A stretch of DNA of 64,000 nucleotides from Nonomuraea indica (GCF_002850745.1 NZ_KZ559468.1:242208-306207); one strand, 5' to 3'. Shown: positions 1 through 9,200, counted from the stretch's first letter. The notes: generated by a model not told the origin, from the sequence alone. Program-made: numbers and translations.

Positions 1-2
1 GC

Positions 3-398
3 GTGCTGGACCTGCTGGCCCGCGTCGGACTGCCGCCGGAGACGGCCGGGCGGCACCCGCGCGAGCTGTCGGGCGGCCAGCGACAGCGCGTCGCCATCGC
101 GCGGGCTCTCGGCCCGCGTCCCGACGTGCTCGTGTGCGACGAGCCGGTCTCCGCGCTCGACGTCTCCGTCCAGGCGCAGGTCCTCGACCTGCTCGCCGAC
201 CTTCAGGCCGAGTACGGCACGGCGATGCTGTTCATCTCGCACGACCTGGGCGTCGTCCGCCACCTGGCCGACCGCGTGCTGGTCATGAAGGACGGCAGCG
301 TGGTGGAGGAGGGGGACGTGCGCGAGGTGTTCGCCCGGCCGCGCCACCCCTACACCCGTGACCTGGTCGCCGCCGTGCCCCGCCTGCCGGAGGGGTGA
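3..398 (+). CDS. Oligopeptide/dipeptide-type ABC transporter ATP-binding protein, C-terminal part
   Basis: Truncated by the left edge of the window; the frame is open to the first base, so the visible GTG is not taken as the true start. The 131 visible residues hold the ABC signature [15 protein letters not shown], Walker B followed by [10 protein letters not shown], and the H-loop in FISHDLGVV. The tail [17 protein letters not shown] is typical of the OppD/OppF/DppD/DppF group, whose members energise peptide, nickel or related solute uptake at the inner face of the membrane. Walker A and Q-loop lie outside the window. The permease and binding-protein genes are presumably to the left. Substrate cannot be inferred. 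Confidence 0.9.
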   Translation: MLDLLARVGLPPETAGRHPRELSGGQRQRVAIARALGPRPDVLVCDEPVSALDVSVQAQVLDLLADLQAEYGTAMLFISHDLGVVRHLADRVLVMKDGSVVEEGDVREVFARPRHPYTRDLVAAVPRLPEG

Positions 399-441
399 GC
401 CGGCGGCGGCTCTCCAGCCGGAAGCCGTTCCGGACAGCGTC

Positions 442-487
442 TTGACGCGCTGACCACGTAATCCTATATTCCTACTCATATAGTAGG
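442..487 (+). promoter_or_regulatory. Sigma-70-type promoter with inverted repeat, upstream of the TauE-type gene
   Basis: TTGACG (442-447) and TATATT (465-470) are separated by 17 bp, a near-consensus housekeeping promoter standing out in GC-rich surroundings. Directly after the -10 lies an inverted repeat CCTACT-CATAT-AGTAGG (471-487) covering the expected start site, as a repressor operator would. The Rrf2-family regulator encoded after the exporter is the obvious candidate ligand; this link is inferred. Confidence 0.7.
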
Positions 488-508
488 TAAAACTGGAAAG
501 GGGACGCC

Positions 509-1444
509 GTGCGGGCCCTCATCTTGCTCGGACTGGTCGGATTCGCCGCACAACTCGTCGACGGCAGCCTGGGCATGGCCTACGGCGTCACCTCGACCAC
601 GCTGCTGCTCGCCGTCGGCACCAACGCGGCCGCTGCCTCGGCCACCGTGCACCTGGCCGAGATCGGCACCACGCTCGCCTCGGGCATCTCCCACTGGCGC
701 TTCGGCAACGTCGACTGGAAGGTCGTCGCCCGGATCGGCATCCCCGGGGCGATCGGCGCGTTCGCCGGCGCGACGTTCCTGTCGAGCCTGTCCACCGAAG
801 TGGCGGCGCCGGTCATGTCGCTCATCCTGCTCACGCTCGGCGCCTACATCCTCGTCCGGTTCACCGCCTTCGGGCTGCCGCGCGGCAACCTCGGCAAGCC
901 GCTGCGCAGGCGCTTCCTCGCCCCGCTCGGCCTGCTGGGCGGCTTCGTGGACGCGACCGGCGGAGGCGGCTGGGGCCCTGTCGGCACGCCCGCCATCCTG
1001 GCCAGCGGGCGGCTCGCGCCGCGCAAGGTGATCGGCTCGATCGACGCCAGCGAGTTCCTCGTCGCGATCGCCGCCAGCGTCGGCTTCTTCGTCGGCATCG
1101 GCTCGGAGAACATCGACTTCGCCTGGGTGGCCGTCCTGCTGCTGGGCGGCGTCATCGCCGCGCCGATCGCGGCCTGGCTGGTGCGCCACATCCCGCCGCG
1201 CATCCTCGGCTCGGCCGTGGGCGGCGTCATCGTGCTGACCAACGTGCGCACCCTGCTGCGCAGCGACTGGATCGACGCCCCCGGCGGCGTGCAGACCGTC
1301 GCCTACCTGGTCATCGCGGCGCTCTGGGCCGGGGCCGTCGCCTACTCGGTCCGCGCGTACCGCCGCGACAAGGAGCACGAGACGGTCGAGGCGATCGACG
1401 GCGGCGCCCGCCCGGCCGCGGAGGAGGAGACGGCCTCCGCCTGA
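509..1444 (+). CDS. Sulfite exporter TauE/SafE family membrane protein
   Basis: 311 residues, GTG start preceded by GGAAAGGGGA. The protein is almost wholly hydrophobic with about eight membrane segments and a short charged, Glu/Ala-rich cytoplasmic tail. The N-terminal motif around residues 10-30 (GFAAQLVDGSLGMAYG) and the repeated DATGGGGWGP motif near residue 150 are hallmarks of the TauE/SafE (DUF81) family, which exports or moves small organic or inorganic sulfur anions. It is followed after a strong hairpin by an Rrf2 regulator gene, a pairing commonly linked to sulfur/cysteine control. The exact anion (sulfite, sulfoacetate or another) cannot be read from sequence. Confidence 0.85.
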   Translation: MRALILLGLVGFAAQLVDGSLGMAYGVTSTTLLLAVGTNAAAASATVHLAEIGTTLASGISHWRFGNVDWKVVARIGIPGAIGAFAGATFLSSLSTEVAAPVMSLILLTLGAYILVRFTAFGLPRGNLGKPLRRRFLAPLGLLGGFVDATGGGGWGPVGTPAILASGRLAPRKVIGSIDASEFLVAIAASVGFFVGIGSENIDFAWVAVLLLGGVIAAPIAAWLVRHIPPRILGSAVGGVIVLTNVRTLLRSDWIDAPGGVQTVAYLVIAALWAGAVAYSVRAYRRDKEHETVEAIDGGARPAAEEETASA

Positions 1445-1460
1445 GGCCCCCGCGCCGGCA

Positions 1461-1488
1461 GGCCCGGCCCGCGTCGGCGGGCCGGGCC
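1461..1488 (+). terminator. Hairpin between the exporter gene and the Rrf2 gene
   Basis: Perfect 12-bp GC-only stem GGCCCGGCCCGC / GCGGGCCGGGCC with a GTCG loop, 17 bp after the exporter stop and 18 bp before the Rrf2 start. No T-run follows, as is usual in actinobacteria. It may terminate or attenuate read-through into the regulator gene. Confidence 0.6.
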
Positions 1489-1506
1489 CACGGTGCTCCG
1501 ACGCCC

Positions 1507-1935
1507 ATGAGAATCTCTGCCCGCACCCAGTACGCACTCGGCGCGATGCTCGCCCTGGCCATGGCCGACGGGCCGGTGCACGCGGAAGGCGTCGCCGCCT
1601 CCCAGGAGATCCCGCGCCGCTTCTGCGACAACATCCTCCTGCAGCTCCGCCGGGCCGGTCTCGTCCGCAGCCGGCGGGGACCGGACGGCGGCTACTGGCT
1701 CGCCCGGCCGCCCGGCGAGATCGCGCTCGCCGACGTCGTCCGCGTCACCGAAGGGGTCGAGCAGGCCCTCCGGCCCTTTCCCAAGGCGGCCGAACCGCTG
1801 GCCGAGATCTGGGCGGCGCTGCGCCACCACGAGGAGCGCCTGCTGAGCGAGATCACGCTCGCCGACGTCGTCGCCTCCGCCGGGGGGACGCCCGTGCCCG
1901 GCCGGGCGACGGCGACCGGGCGCCTCAGAGGATGA
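1507..1935 (+). CDS. Rrf2 family transcriptional regulator
   Basis: 142 residues. The N-terminal winged helix (MRISARTQYALGAMLALA, then IPRRFCDNILLQLRRAGLVRSRRGPDGGYWLARPP) is the standard Rrf2 fold, with the wing motif G-x-x-GGYxLAR. The IscR/NsrR/RsrR three-cysteine cluster-binding pattern is absent; only one cysteine (in RFCDN) is visible. It is therefore more like CymR-type members, which sense sulfur status by protein contact or another signal. The most likely target is the exporter promoter with the inverted repeat at 471-487. No strong Shine-Dalgarno sequence precedes ATG. The last 11 bp overlap the convergent phosphatase gene. Confidence 0.85.
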   Translation: MRISARTQYALGAMLALAMADGPVHAEGVAASQEIPRRFCDNILLQLRRAGLVRSRRGPDGGYWLARPPGEIALADVVRVTEGVEQALRPFPKAAEPLAEIWAALRHHEERLLSEITLADVVASAGGTPVPGRATATGRLRG

Positions 1936-3172
1936 GCTGGTGCTGGCGCTGGGTCTTCCACTCGACGAGCAGTACGGTGGCGTCGTCCTGGAGCCGGTCC
2001 TGCTGGTGCTCCAGGAGCGTCTGGACGAGGCGGCGCAGCGTCTCGGGCGGGGGCACGTTGTCGGCCTCGCGGCGGATCACGAAGTCCGCGAACCGGTCGA
2101 GCCCGAACTCCTCCCCGGTGGGGCTCCTCGCCTCGGTCACGCCGTCGGTGTAGAAGAGCAGCCGGTCTCCGGGTTCGAGCTGGTAGTGGGCCGGCGGGTG
2201 GTAGGCCGCCATCCCGAAGCCCATCGGCGGGTCCGGCTCCGTCTCCAGGACGGCGACAAGGCGGCCGTGACGCAGCACCAGCGGCGGGGGGTGGCCCCGG
2301 TTGACCCAGTTCAGCCGGCCGGTGGCGACGTCGAGCTCGGCCAGCACCCCGGTCGCGAACTGGGTGCCGCCGAACAGCTCGACGATGGCCGCGTCGATGG
2401 CCTCACCGGTCTCCAGCAGGCCGAGGTTCTCGCGGCGGCTGTTGCGGCAGGCGCCCATCGCGATCGTGGCGGTCAGCCCGGCGGCCGTGTCGTGCCCCAT
2501 CGCGTCGAAGATGGACAGATGCAGGGTGCCGCCGGTCTTGGCGTAGTCGAAGGCGTCGCCGCCGACGAGGTAGGCCGGTTCGAGCGCGGCGCTGACGACG
2601 ACCCGCTCGGTGGCGAACGTGCGGATCGGTAGCAGTGTCCACAGCACCTCGGCCGAGAGCTGCATGGGCCGGGCGCGCACCAGCCGGGCGTAGGTGTCGC
2701 TGGTGGTGCGCTTGTTGGCCAGGATCAGCGCGACGAGGGCGGCCAGCTGGGCGGCGTCCCAGCGGACGCCCTCGTCGTCGCGGGGCACGGTGAGCGCCAG
2801 CACGCCGATGCGTTCGGTGCCGTCGAGCAACGGCAGGTACACGCGCCGCGGCTCCCGCGCCGTCGGCGGCTGGCCGGAGTCGTCGCCGAGCGTGTCATCG
2901 GGGTGCCGCGTCTGCACCAGGTCGAGGGTGCGGAAGGCGCGCCCCGCCACGGTCCCGTCGATGCGCAGCCGCTCAGGCGGCCGGCCGTCCGGCTGCAGCT
3001 GGCCCGGCAGCGGCATGAGGAACGTCTCCTGCAGGTCGGCCACGTACAGGACGGGGTCCGTGAAGCCGAGCGGCCGCGCCTGCTCGGCCACCAGGCCGGG
3101 CAGTTCCTCGATCGTGGCGAGATGGTGAGCCGCGATCAGGGCGCCCAGCATGCGCTCACCGTTGTCGTGCAC
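1925..3172 (-). CDS. GAF-like sensor linked to SpoIIE/PP2C-type serine phosphatase
   Basis: 415 residues. Residues about 1-150 look like a GAF-type ligand or signal domain; the C-terminal about 230 residues form a SpoIIE (PP2C) phosphatase. Metal-binding signatures are visible: VGGDAFDYAKTGGTLHLS, DAMGHDTAAGL and FYTDGVTEARSPTGEEFG. Enzymes of this type dephosphorylate STAS-domain anti-sigma-factor antagonists and so switch stress or developmental sigma factors in the cytoplasm. A STAS antagonist occurs in this window at 59.8-60.2 kb but is not adjacent, so pairing is only possible. No membrane segment is seen. The next upstream gene (Hsp20) is divergent, with a 182-bp regulatory gap. Confidence 0.85.
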   Translation of the reverse strand: MHDNGERMLGALIAAHHLATIEELPGLVAEQARPLGFTDPVLYVADLQETFLMPLPGQLQPDGRPPERLRIDGTVAGRAFRTLDLVQTRHPDDTLGDDSGQPPTAREPRRVYLPLLDGTERIGVLALTVPRDDEGVRWDAAQLAALVALILANKRTTSDTYARLVRARPMQLSAEVLWTLLPIRTFATERVVVSAALEPAYLVGGDAFDYAKTGGTLHLSIFDAMGHDTAAGLTATIAMGACRNSRRENLGLLETGEAIDAAIVELFGGTQFATGVLAELDVATGRLNWVNRGHPPPLVLRHGRLVAVLETEPDPPMGFGMAAYHPPAHYQLEPGDRLLFYTDGVTEARSPTGEEFGLDRFADFVIRREADNVPPPETLRRLVQTLLEHQQDRLQDDATVLLVEWKTQRQHQLIL

Positions 3173-3274
3173 CGGTCGCTCCCTTGTCGTCCTAGGTCTT
3201 TTCTACCTGGAGTGCATCGGTCCAGCACAGCAGGGGTGCACGAGCCGGCTTTCGCATCTCGCGGAAGTGTCGGC

Positions 3275-3325
3275 TTGCATCCAACCTCCGATGGATGTAA
3301 CCTTCAAATCGAAGTAGAGGTTAAC
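3275..3325 (+). promoter_or_regulatory. Two overlapping dyads in the Hsp20 promoter
   Basis: Dyad 1 is TTGCATCC-N10-GGATGTAA (3275-3300, one mismatch). Dyad 2 is AACCTTC-AAATC-GAAG, extended by the outer AACCT/AGGTT pair (3299-3322). TTGCAT (3275-3280) with TAACCT 17 bp later could be the -35/-10 pair, so a bound MerR-family protein would sit on the promoter. The canonical HspR site (CTTGAGT-N7-ACTCAAG) is absent. Confidence 0.5.
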
Positions 3326-3354
3326 GGTCCTGAGGAGAGCGAGGAGGCTTCGAG

Positions 3355-3786
3355 ATGCTGTTGACCTCGATCGACCCGTTCGTCCAGGAGTTCGAGCGGC
3401 AGTTCAACCGGCTCGCCCAGCAGGGCGCCGGTGGCGGCACCGCGATCATGCCGATGGACGGCGTGCGGCGCGCCGACGACGTCGTCCTGCGCTTCGACCT
3501 TCCGGGCATCGACCCCGGCTCCATCGAGGTGACCGTCGACCGCGGCGTGCTCACCGTCAGCGCCCGGCGCGAGGAGGAGTACGGCGGCGACGAGCGCGTC
3601 TTCGTGCGCGAGCGCCCGATGGGCACGTTCACCCGGCGCGTCTACCTCTCCGAGCACCTCGACAGTGACAAGATCGACGCCGGCTACCACAACGGCGTCC
3701 TTCTCGTCCGCATCCCGGTGCTCGAGCGGGCCAAGCCCCGCAAGGTCGAGATCCAGACCGGTGACGCCAAGGCCATCAAGGCCTGA
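3355..3786 (+). CDS. Hsp20/alpha-crystallin family small heat shock protein
   Basis: 143 residues, ATG preceded by GAGGAGG-like sequence. The alpha-crystallin domain spans about residues 38-135 and shows the conserved DLPGIDPGSIEVTVDRGVLTVSARR strand pattern and the C-terminal A-x-x-x-NGVLxVRIPV motif (GYHNGVLLVRIPVLE). The protein is an ATP-independent holdase that keeps unfolding proteins soluble; the M. tuberculosis relative HspX is a major DosR-regulon product. Here no DevR-type box is visible upstream. A MerR-type regulator gene follows, and paired dyads lie in the promoter, so local repression is more likely. A strong hairpin separates the two genes. Confidence 0.93.
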   Translation: MLLTSIDPFVQEFERQFNRLAQQGAGGGTAIMPMDGVRRADDVVLRFDLPGIDPGSIEVTVDRGVLTVSARREEEYGGDERVFVRERPMGTFTRRVYLSEHLDSDKIDAGYHNGVLLVRIPVLERAKPRKVEIQTGDAKAIKA

Positions 3787-3798
3787 TCCAGGCGAGCG

Positions 3799-3828
3799 GG
3801 GGGCGGGCGGGTCCACCCGCCCGCCCCC
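3799..3828 (+). terminator. GC-only hairpin between hsp20 and the MerR-type gene
   Basis: GGGGGCGGGCGGGT and ACCCGCCCGCCCCC form a perfect 14-bp stem around a CC centre (effective loop 4 nt or more). It begins 13 bp after the Hsp20 stop. It would lower expression of the regulator relative to the chaperone by partial termination, or protect the 3' end of hsp20 mRNA. Confidence 0.55.
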
Positions 3829-3845
3829 ACCGCCCAGGAGGACCG

Positions 3846-4157
3846 ATGGCCCACCTTCCCTTCCACGACGAGCACGCCCCCCTCTACTCCCTCGGCCAGG
3901 TCGCCGAGATGCTGCAGGTCCAGCAGGCCTACCTGCGCCGCCTCGACCAGCACGACGTCGTCAGCCCCAGCCGCACCACCGGCGGCCAGCGGCGCTACTC
4001 CCAGCGCGACATCATGACGGTCCAGCACGTCACCCGGATGGCCGACCAGGGCATGACCCTCACCGCCATCCGCCGCATCCTCGAACTCGAACGCGAGCTG
4101 GCCGAGCTCCGCACCGAGCTGGACGCCGCCCGGACCCGGCTGGCGGAGCTGGAGTGA
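3846..4157 (+). CDS. MerR family regulator, HspR-like
   Basis: 103 residues, ATG with AGGAGG just upstream. The MerR winged helix is clear: LYSLGQVAEMLQVQQAYLRRLDQHDVVSPSRTTGGQRRYSQRDI, followed by a helix-rich region and a short coiled-coil tail (ELERELAELRTELDAARTRLAELE) for dimerisation. There is no long effector domain and no metal-binding cysteine, as in the heat-shock repressor HspR. Position directly after hsp20 suggests autoregulation through the dyads at 3275-3325. The role as repressor is inferred from family and context. Confidence 0.85.
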   Translation: MAHLPFHDEHAPLYSLGQVAEMLQVQQAYLRRLDQHDVVSPSRTTGGQRRYSQRDIMTVQHVTRMADQGMTLTAIRRILELERELAELRTELDAARTRLAELE

Positions 4158-4236
4158 ACCGGGGTTTCCGTGCCGCGGCGACCGCCTACTACCGTGAGCG
4201 GAAGAAGGTCATGATGCCGTGGAGACGGAGTGCTAC

Positions 4237-4899
4237 ATGTCATATCTGGCAGGACACCTGGGCGGGTTCGGACGCCGCGTCGCGGAGCGGCGGGAGAAGC
4301 TCGGGCTGACCCGCGGCCAACTGGCGGAGCGTGCCGGCGTGGAGGAGGCGTACGTCGGCTACCTGGAGGAGCAGTCCGAGAGCGCGGTGCGCGAGGCCGC
4401 CACCAGGCTGGCGTCCGCGCTCGACACGACGACGGCGCACCTGCTCGGCGAGGCGCCCTCGGGTGACGAGGGCGGCGCGGCGGCCGGCACGCACCTGGAC
4501 GAGCTGGACGAGGAGGAGTGCCTGCGCCTGCTCTCGCCCGGCGGGGTGGGCCGCATCGCCTACAACGGCCGCTACGGGCCGACCGTGCTGCCCGTCAACT
4601 ACCGCGTGGCCCGTGGCGCCGTCGTCTTCCGCACCACCGCCGGCGGTGCGATGGAGGCCGACCTGCGCACCGGGCTCGAAGGCGTCGAGTACCTGGTCGC
4701 CTTCGAGGTCGACCGGATCGAGGAGGACACCCGGACGGGCTGGAGCGTGCTCGTGCAGGGCTCGCTGCACCACGTCACCGACGAGGAGCTGGCCGAGGCG
4801 CAGGCTTCGGGCGTGAGCCCCTGGGCGGGCGGCGACCGCCGGCAGTACCTCCGGATCGCCCCGGCGCGGATGACGGGGCGGCGCATCTCCGCGGACTGA
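4237..4899 (+). CDS. Helix-turn-helix (XRE) protein fused to pyridoxamine 5'-phosphate oxidase-like domain
   Basis: 220 residues. ATG 4237 is preferred over the upstream in-frame GTG 4219 because GGAG lies 6 nt before it. Residues 5-65 form an XRE helix-turn-helix (RRVAERREKLGLTRGQLAERAGVEEAYVGYLEE). Residues about 85-220 form a split-barrel flavin-reductase/pyridoxamine-oxidase fold (ECLRLLSPGGVGRIAYNG, VLPVNYRV, GWSVLVQGSLHHV, SPWAGGDRRQYLRI, MTGRRI). Such barrels bind FMN, F420 or heme. A close paralogue is fused to the GH65 protein at 25959-26612. The combination suggests a cofactor-sensing transcription factor; no ligand or target is established. Confidence 0.8.
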   Translation: MSYLAGHLGGFGRRVAERREKLGLTRGQLAERAGVEEAYVGYLEEQSESAVREAATRLASALDTTTAHLLGEAPSGDEGGAAAGTHLDELDEEECLRLLSPGGVGRIAYNGRYGPTVLPVNYRVARGAVVFRTTAGGAMEADLRTGLEGVEYLVAFEVDRIEEDTRTGWSVLVQGSLHHVTDEELAEAQASGVSPWAGGDRRQYLRIAPARMTGRRISAD

Positions 4900-4963
4900 G
4901 CCGAGGAGGGCGAAGGCGGGCTCGCCGCCTGTCTCACCACTGAGCCTTTTGGGCGGTCAGGGG

Positions 4964-4977
4964 AGGACTAAAGACCC
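4964..4977 (+). promoter_or_regulatory. DevR/DosR-type box upstream of narK
   Basis: AGGACTAAAGACCC matches the DosR core GGGACTAAAGTCCC at 12 of 14 positions and lies 69 bp before the narK start. A weaker, half-matching element GAGCCTTTTGGGCG begins 22 bp upstream (4942). Confidence 0.6.
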
Positions 4978-5046
4978 TTTTTGGGGTATGGGGCGATCAA
5001 AGAGGCTGGCAGAGCACAACCAGAATCTGCGCAGGAAGGACCTCGG

Positions 5047-6261
5047 ATGGCTCCCGTCCCGCCCGCTGCGACATCCGCACGCACGGGTTCCGCGACTGTG
5101 GCGCTGGTTCTCGCCACGGTCGCGTTCGCGATCAACTTCTGGGCCTGGGCGCTTCTGAGCCCGCTCGGGCCCGTCTACAAGGAGTTGCTGGGCCTGAGCT
5201 CCTTCGCGGTGTCCGTGCTGGTCGCCGTGCCGGTCATCGTGGGTTCGCTGGGCCGCATGGTCCTCGGCGCCCTCACCGACCGCTACGGCGGGCGGCTGGT
5301 GTTCGGCGTCACGAGCATGCTCGGCGCCGTCCCCGTGCTGTTCCTCGCCTTCGCCGAGAGCTACCCGCTGCTGCTGGCCGGCGGGCTGCTGCTCGGCATG
5401 ACAGGCGCGACGTTCGCCATCGGCGTGCCGTTCGTCAACGCCTGGTTCCCGCCGGAGCGGCGGGGCCTGGCCCTCGGCATCTTCGGCATGGGCAACATCG
5501 GCACCGGCATCTCCGGCTTCGCCACGCCGTGGCTGGCCCAGGAGGTCGGCCGTCCCGCGCCGTTCTACACGGTCGCCGTGGCGCTCGTGCTCGTCGGGCT
5601 CGCCTTCCTCGCCGTCGGACGCGACGCGCCCGGCCGCACGGCGCCCACCGACTCGTTCACCACCAGGTTCGCCGCCGCCGCGCGGCTGCGCGTCACCCGC
5701 GAGTTGGCCGGCATGTACGCCCTCACCTTCGGCGGCTTCGTCGCCTTCGGTGTCTACCTGCCGCTGTACCTGCGCGCCGTCTACGAGCTGACCGTCGCCG
5801 ACGCGGCGGCCCGCGCGGCCGGGTTCGTGGTGCTGGCCACGCTGGCCCGCCCGGTGGGCGGCTGGCTCGCCGACCGGTTCGGCGGCGAGCGGGTGCTGTG
5901 CTGGGTGCTGCTCGCGGTCTTCGGCTGCGCGATCGTCGTGTCCTTCGCGCCGGGCATGCCGGTCGCCACGGTCGGCTTCCTGACCATGGCCGCCGCGCTC
6001 GGCCTCGGCAACGGCGCGATCTTCGCCATCCTCGGCCGGGGCGTGCCCGGCTCGATGGTGGGCAGCGCCACCGGCGTGGTCGGCGCCGCCGGCGGCCTCG
6101 GCGGATTCATGCCGCCCATCGTGATGGGCCTGATCTTCCAGGCGACCGGTTCGTACGCCATCGGCCTGATGCTGCTCGCGGCCATGGCCTTCGGCGCGTT
6201 CGTCTACGCCTGGTTCATCCTGCGCCCGCAGCCCGCGCAGAGCGCGCGCACCCAGTCCTGA
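5047..6261 (+). CDS. narK: Nitrate/nitrite transporter, NarK/NarU family
   Basis: 404 residues. ATG 5047 is chosen because AGGAAGGA precedes it by 6 nt; the frame extends further upstream without a good ribosome site. Twelve hydrophobic segments of the major facilitator superfamily are visible, with NNP-family features FWAWALLSPLGPVYK, GRMVLGALTDRYGGR and the glycine-rich GNIGTGISGFATPWLA. The protein would import nitrate or exchange it for nitrite to feed NarGHI, whose active site faces the cytoplasm. It is separated from narG by 18 bp and is surely co-transcribed. A DevR-type box upstream suggests induction by hypoxia, like narK2 in the DosR regulon of mycobacteria. Confidence 0.92.
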   Translation: MAPVPPAATSARTGSATVALVLATVAFAINFWAWALLSPLGPVYKELLGLSSFAVSVLVAVPVIVGSLGRMVLGALTDRYGGRLVFGVTSMLGAVPVLFLAFAESYPLLLAGGLLLGMTGATFAIGVPFVNAWFPPERRGLALGIFGMGNIGTGISGFATPWLAQEVGRPAPFYTVAVALVLVGLAFLAVGRDAPGRTAPTDSFTTRFAAAARLRVTRELAGMYALTFGGFVAFGVYLPLYLRAVYELTVADAAARAAGFVVLATLARPVGGWLADRFGGERVLCWVLLAVFGCAIVVSFAPGMPVATVGFLTMAAALGLGNGAIFAILGRGVPGSMVGSATGVVGAAGGLGGFMPPIVMGLIFQATGSYAIGLMLLAAMAFGAFVYAWFILRPQPAQSARTQS

Positions 6262-6279
6262 CAGAAAGAGGCACCATCC

Positions 6280-9200
6280 ATGGCGAGCACTGACGGTCCG
6301 CTCAGCGACGCGCTGCTCCAGTTCGGCCGCTACCTGCGGCCCGGCAAGGTCTCCCCGGACCTGCGGACGCTGCACCAGATCGGCGGACGGCAGGGGGACG
6401 TGTTCTACCGCGACCGGTGGAGCCACGACAAGGTCGTCCGCTCCACCCACGGCGTCAACTGCACCGGTTCCTGCTCCTGGAAGGTGTACGTCAAGGACGG
6501 CGTGATCACCTGGGAGGCGCAGCAGACCGACTACCCGAGCGTGGGCGGTGACCGGCCCGAGTACGAGCCGCGCGGCTGCCCCCGCGGCGCCGCGTTCTCC
6601 TGGTACACCTACTCGCCCACCCGCGTGCGCTTCCCGTACGCCAGGGGCGTCCTGGTGGAGATGTACCGCGAGGCCAAGACCCGGCTGGGCGACCCGGTCG
6701 CCGCCTGGGCCGAGATCACCACGGACCCGGACAAGCGGCGCCGCTACCAGACCGCCCGCGGCAAGGGCGGGCTGGTCCGCGTCACCTGGGACGAGGCCAC
6801 CGAGATCATCGCCGCGGCGCACGTGCACACCATCAAGACCCACGGCCCGGACCGGGTGGCGGGCTTCTCGCCGATCCCGGCCATGTCGATGACCTCGCAC
6901 GCCGTGGGCGCCCGGTTCGTCTCGCTGATCGGCGGGTCGATGCTGTCGTTCTACGACTGGTACGCCGACCTGCCGGTGGCCTCGCCGCAGGTGTTCGGCG
7001 ACCAGACGGACGTGCCGGAGTCGGCCGACTGGTGGGACGCCGCCTACCTCATGCTGTGGGGCTCGAACGTGCCGGTCACCCGCACGCCCGACGCCCACTA
7101 CATGGCCGAGGCGCGCTACCGGGGCCAGAAGGTCGTGGTGCTGTCGCCCGACTACAACGACGCGGCCAAGTTCGCCGACGAGTGGCTGGCCCCGCACCCG
7201 GGCACGGACGGCGCGCTGGCCATGGCCATGGGGCATGTGATCCTCAAGGAGTTCTTCGTCGAGCGGTCCACGCCCGCCTTCCTCGACTACGTCAAGCGTT
7301 TCACCGACCTGCCGTTCCTGGTCCGGCTGCGCGAGCGGGACGGCGGGTTCGTGCCCGACAAGTTCCTCACCGCGGCCGACCTCGGGCAGGAGGGGAAGGA
7401 GGCGGCGTTCGCCACGGTGCTGCTGGACGCGCGTACCGGCGAGCCGGTCGTGCCGAACGGGTCGCTCGGCTTCCGCTACTCCGAGGAGGGCCAGGGCCGC
7501 TGGAACCTCGACCTCGGCGAGGTGGACCCGCTGCTGACCGCCCTCGGGGCGGAGGCCGTGCCGGTCGCGCTGCCGCGCTTCGACGGGCACGGCGACGGCG
7601 TCCTGGAGCGCGGCGTCCCGGTGCGCCGGGTCGGCGGCCACCTGGTCACCACCGTGTACGACCTGATGCTCGCCCAGTACGGCGTGGCCCGCGACGGGCT
7701 GCCGGGCCGCTGGCCGACCGGCTACGACGACGCGGACGAGCCGTACACGCCGGCCTGGCAGGAGCCGCTCACGTCGGTCCCGGCCGCGGCGGCGGCGCGC
7801 ATCGCCCGCGAGTTCGCCCGTAACGCCGAGGAGTCCGGCGGCAGGTCCATGATCATCATGGGTGCGGGGACGAACCACTGGTTCCACTCCGACACCATCT
7901 ACCGCTCGTTCCTGGCGCTGACCACGCTGACCGGCTGCCAGGGCGTCAACGGCGGCGGCTGGGCGCACTACGTCGGCCAGGAGAAGTGCCGGCCGGTCAC
8001 TGGCTGGGCGCAGCTCGCCTTCGGCCTGGACTGGTCGCGCCCGCCCCGGCAGATGATCGGCACCGCCTTCTGGTACCTGCACACCGACCAGTGGCGCTAC
8101 GACACCTACTCGGCCGACGTGGTCTCCTCGCCGCTCGCCAACGGCGCGTTCGCCGGGAAGGCCACGGCCGACCTGCTGTCGCAGTCGGCGCGGCTCGGCT
8201 GGATGCCGTCGTACCCGACGTTCGACCGCAACCCGCTGGACCTGGCCGACGAGGTCGCCGCCGCGGGCGCCGAACCCGGCCCGTACGTGGCCGGACAGGT
8301 CGCGCGGGGCGAACTCGGTTTCGCCTGCGAGGACCCGGACGCGCCGCGGAACTGGCCGCGCGTGCTGACCGTGTGGCGGGCCAACCTGCTCGGCTCGTCG
8401 GCCAAGGGCAACGAGTACTTCCTGCGCCACCTGCTGGGCACCGACTCGGCCGTGCGCGCCGAGGAGGCGGCTCCCGACCAGCGGCCGGACAGCCTGACCT
8501 GGCCGGAGGAGGCGCCCCGGGGCAAGCTCGACCTGCTGCTGTCGCTGGACTTCCGCATGACGTCGACCACGCTGTTCTCCGACATCGTGCTGCCCGCGGC
8601 CACCTGGTACGAGAAGCACGACCTGTCGTCCACCGACATGCACCCGTTCGTGCACGCCTTCACCCCGGCGATCGACCCGCCCTGGCAGACCCGCACCGAC
8701 TTCGCCGCCTTCCACGCCATCGCCCGCTCCTTCAGCCGCCTGGCCAAGACCCACCTGGGCACCCGCAAGGACGTCGTGGCCGTGCCGCTCCTGCACGACA
8801 CGCCGGACGAACTGGCCACGCCGCACGGCGCGGTGCGCGACTGGCGGGAGACCGGCGACACCCCGGTGCCCGGCCGCGACTTCCCGAAGATCGTCGTGGT
8901 GGAGCGTGACTACGGGGCGGTCGCCGACAAGATGGCCGCGCTCGGCCCGCTGCTGGACCGGCTCGGCGCCACCACCAAGGGCCTGACGTACGACGTCTCG
9001 GGCGAGATCGCCCGGCTCGGCCGGATCAACGGGGTCACCGCCGACGGCCGGCCCTCGCTGGCCACCGACGTCAACATGTGCGAGGCGATCCTCGCCCTGT
9101 CCGGCACCACGAACGGCCACCTGGCGGCGCAGGGCTTCGCCACGCTCGCCCGCCGCACCGGGACGTCCTTCGACGGTCTGGCCGACGAGCACAAGCAGAT

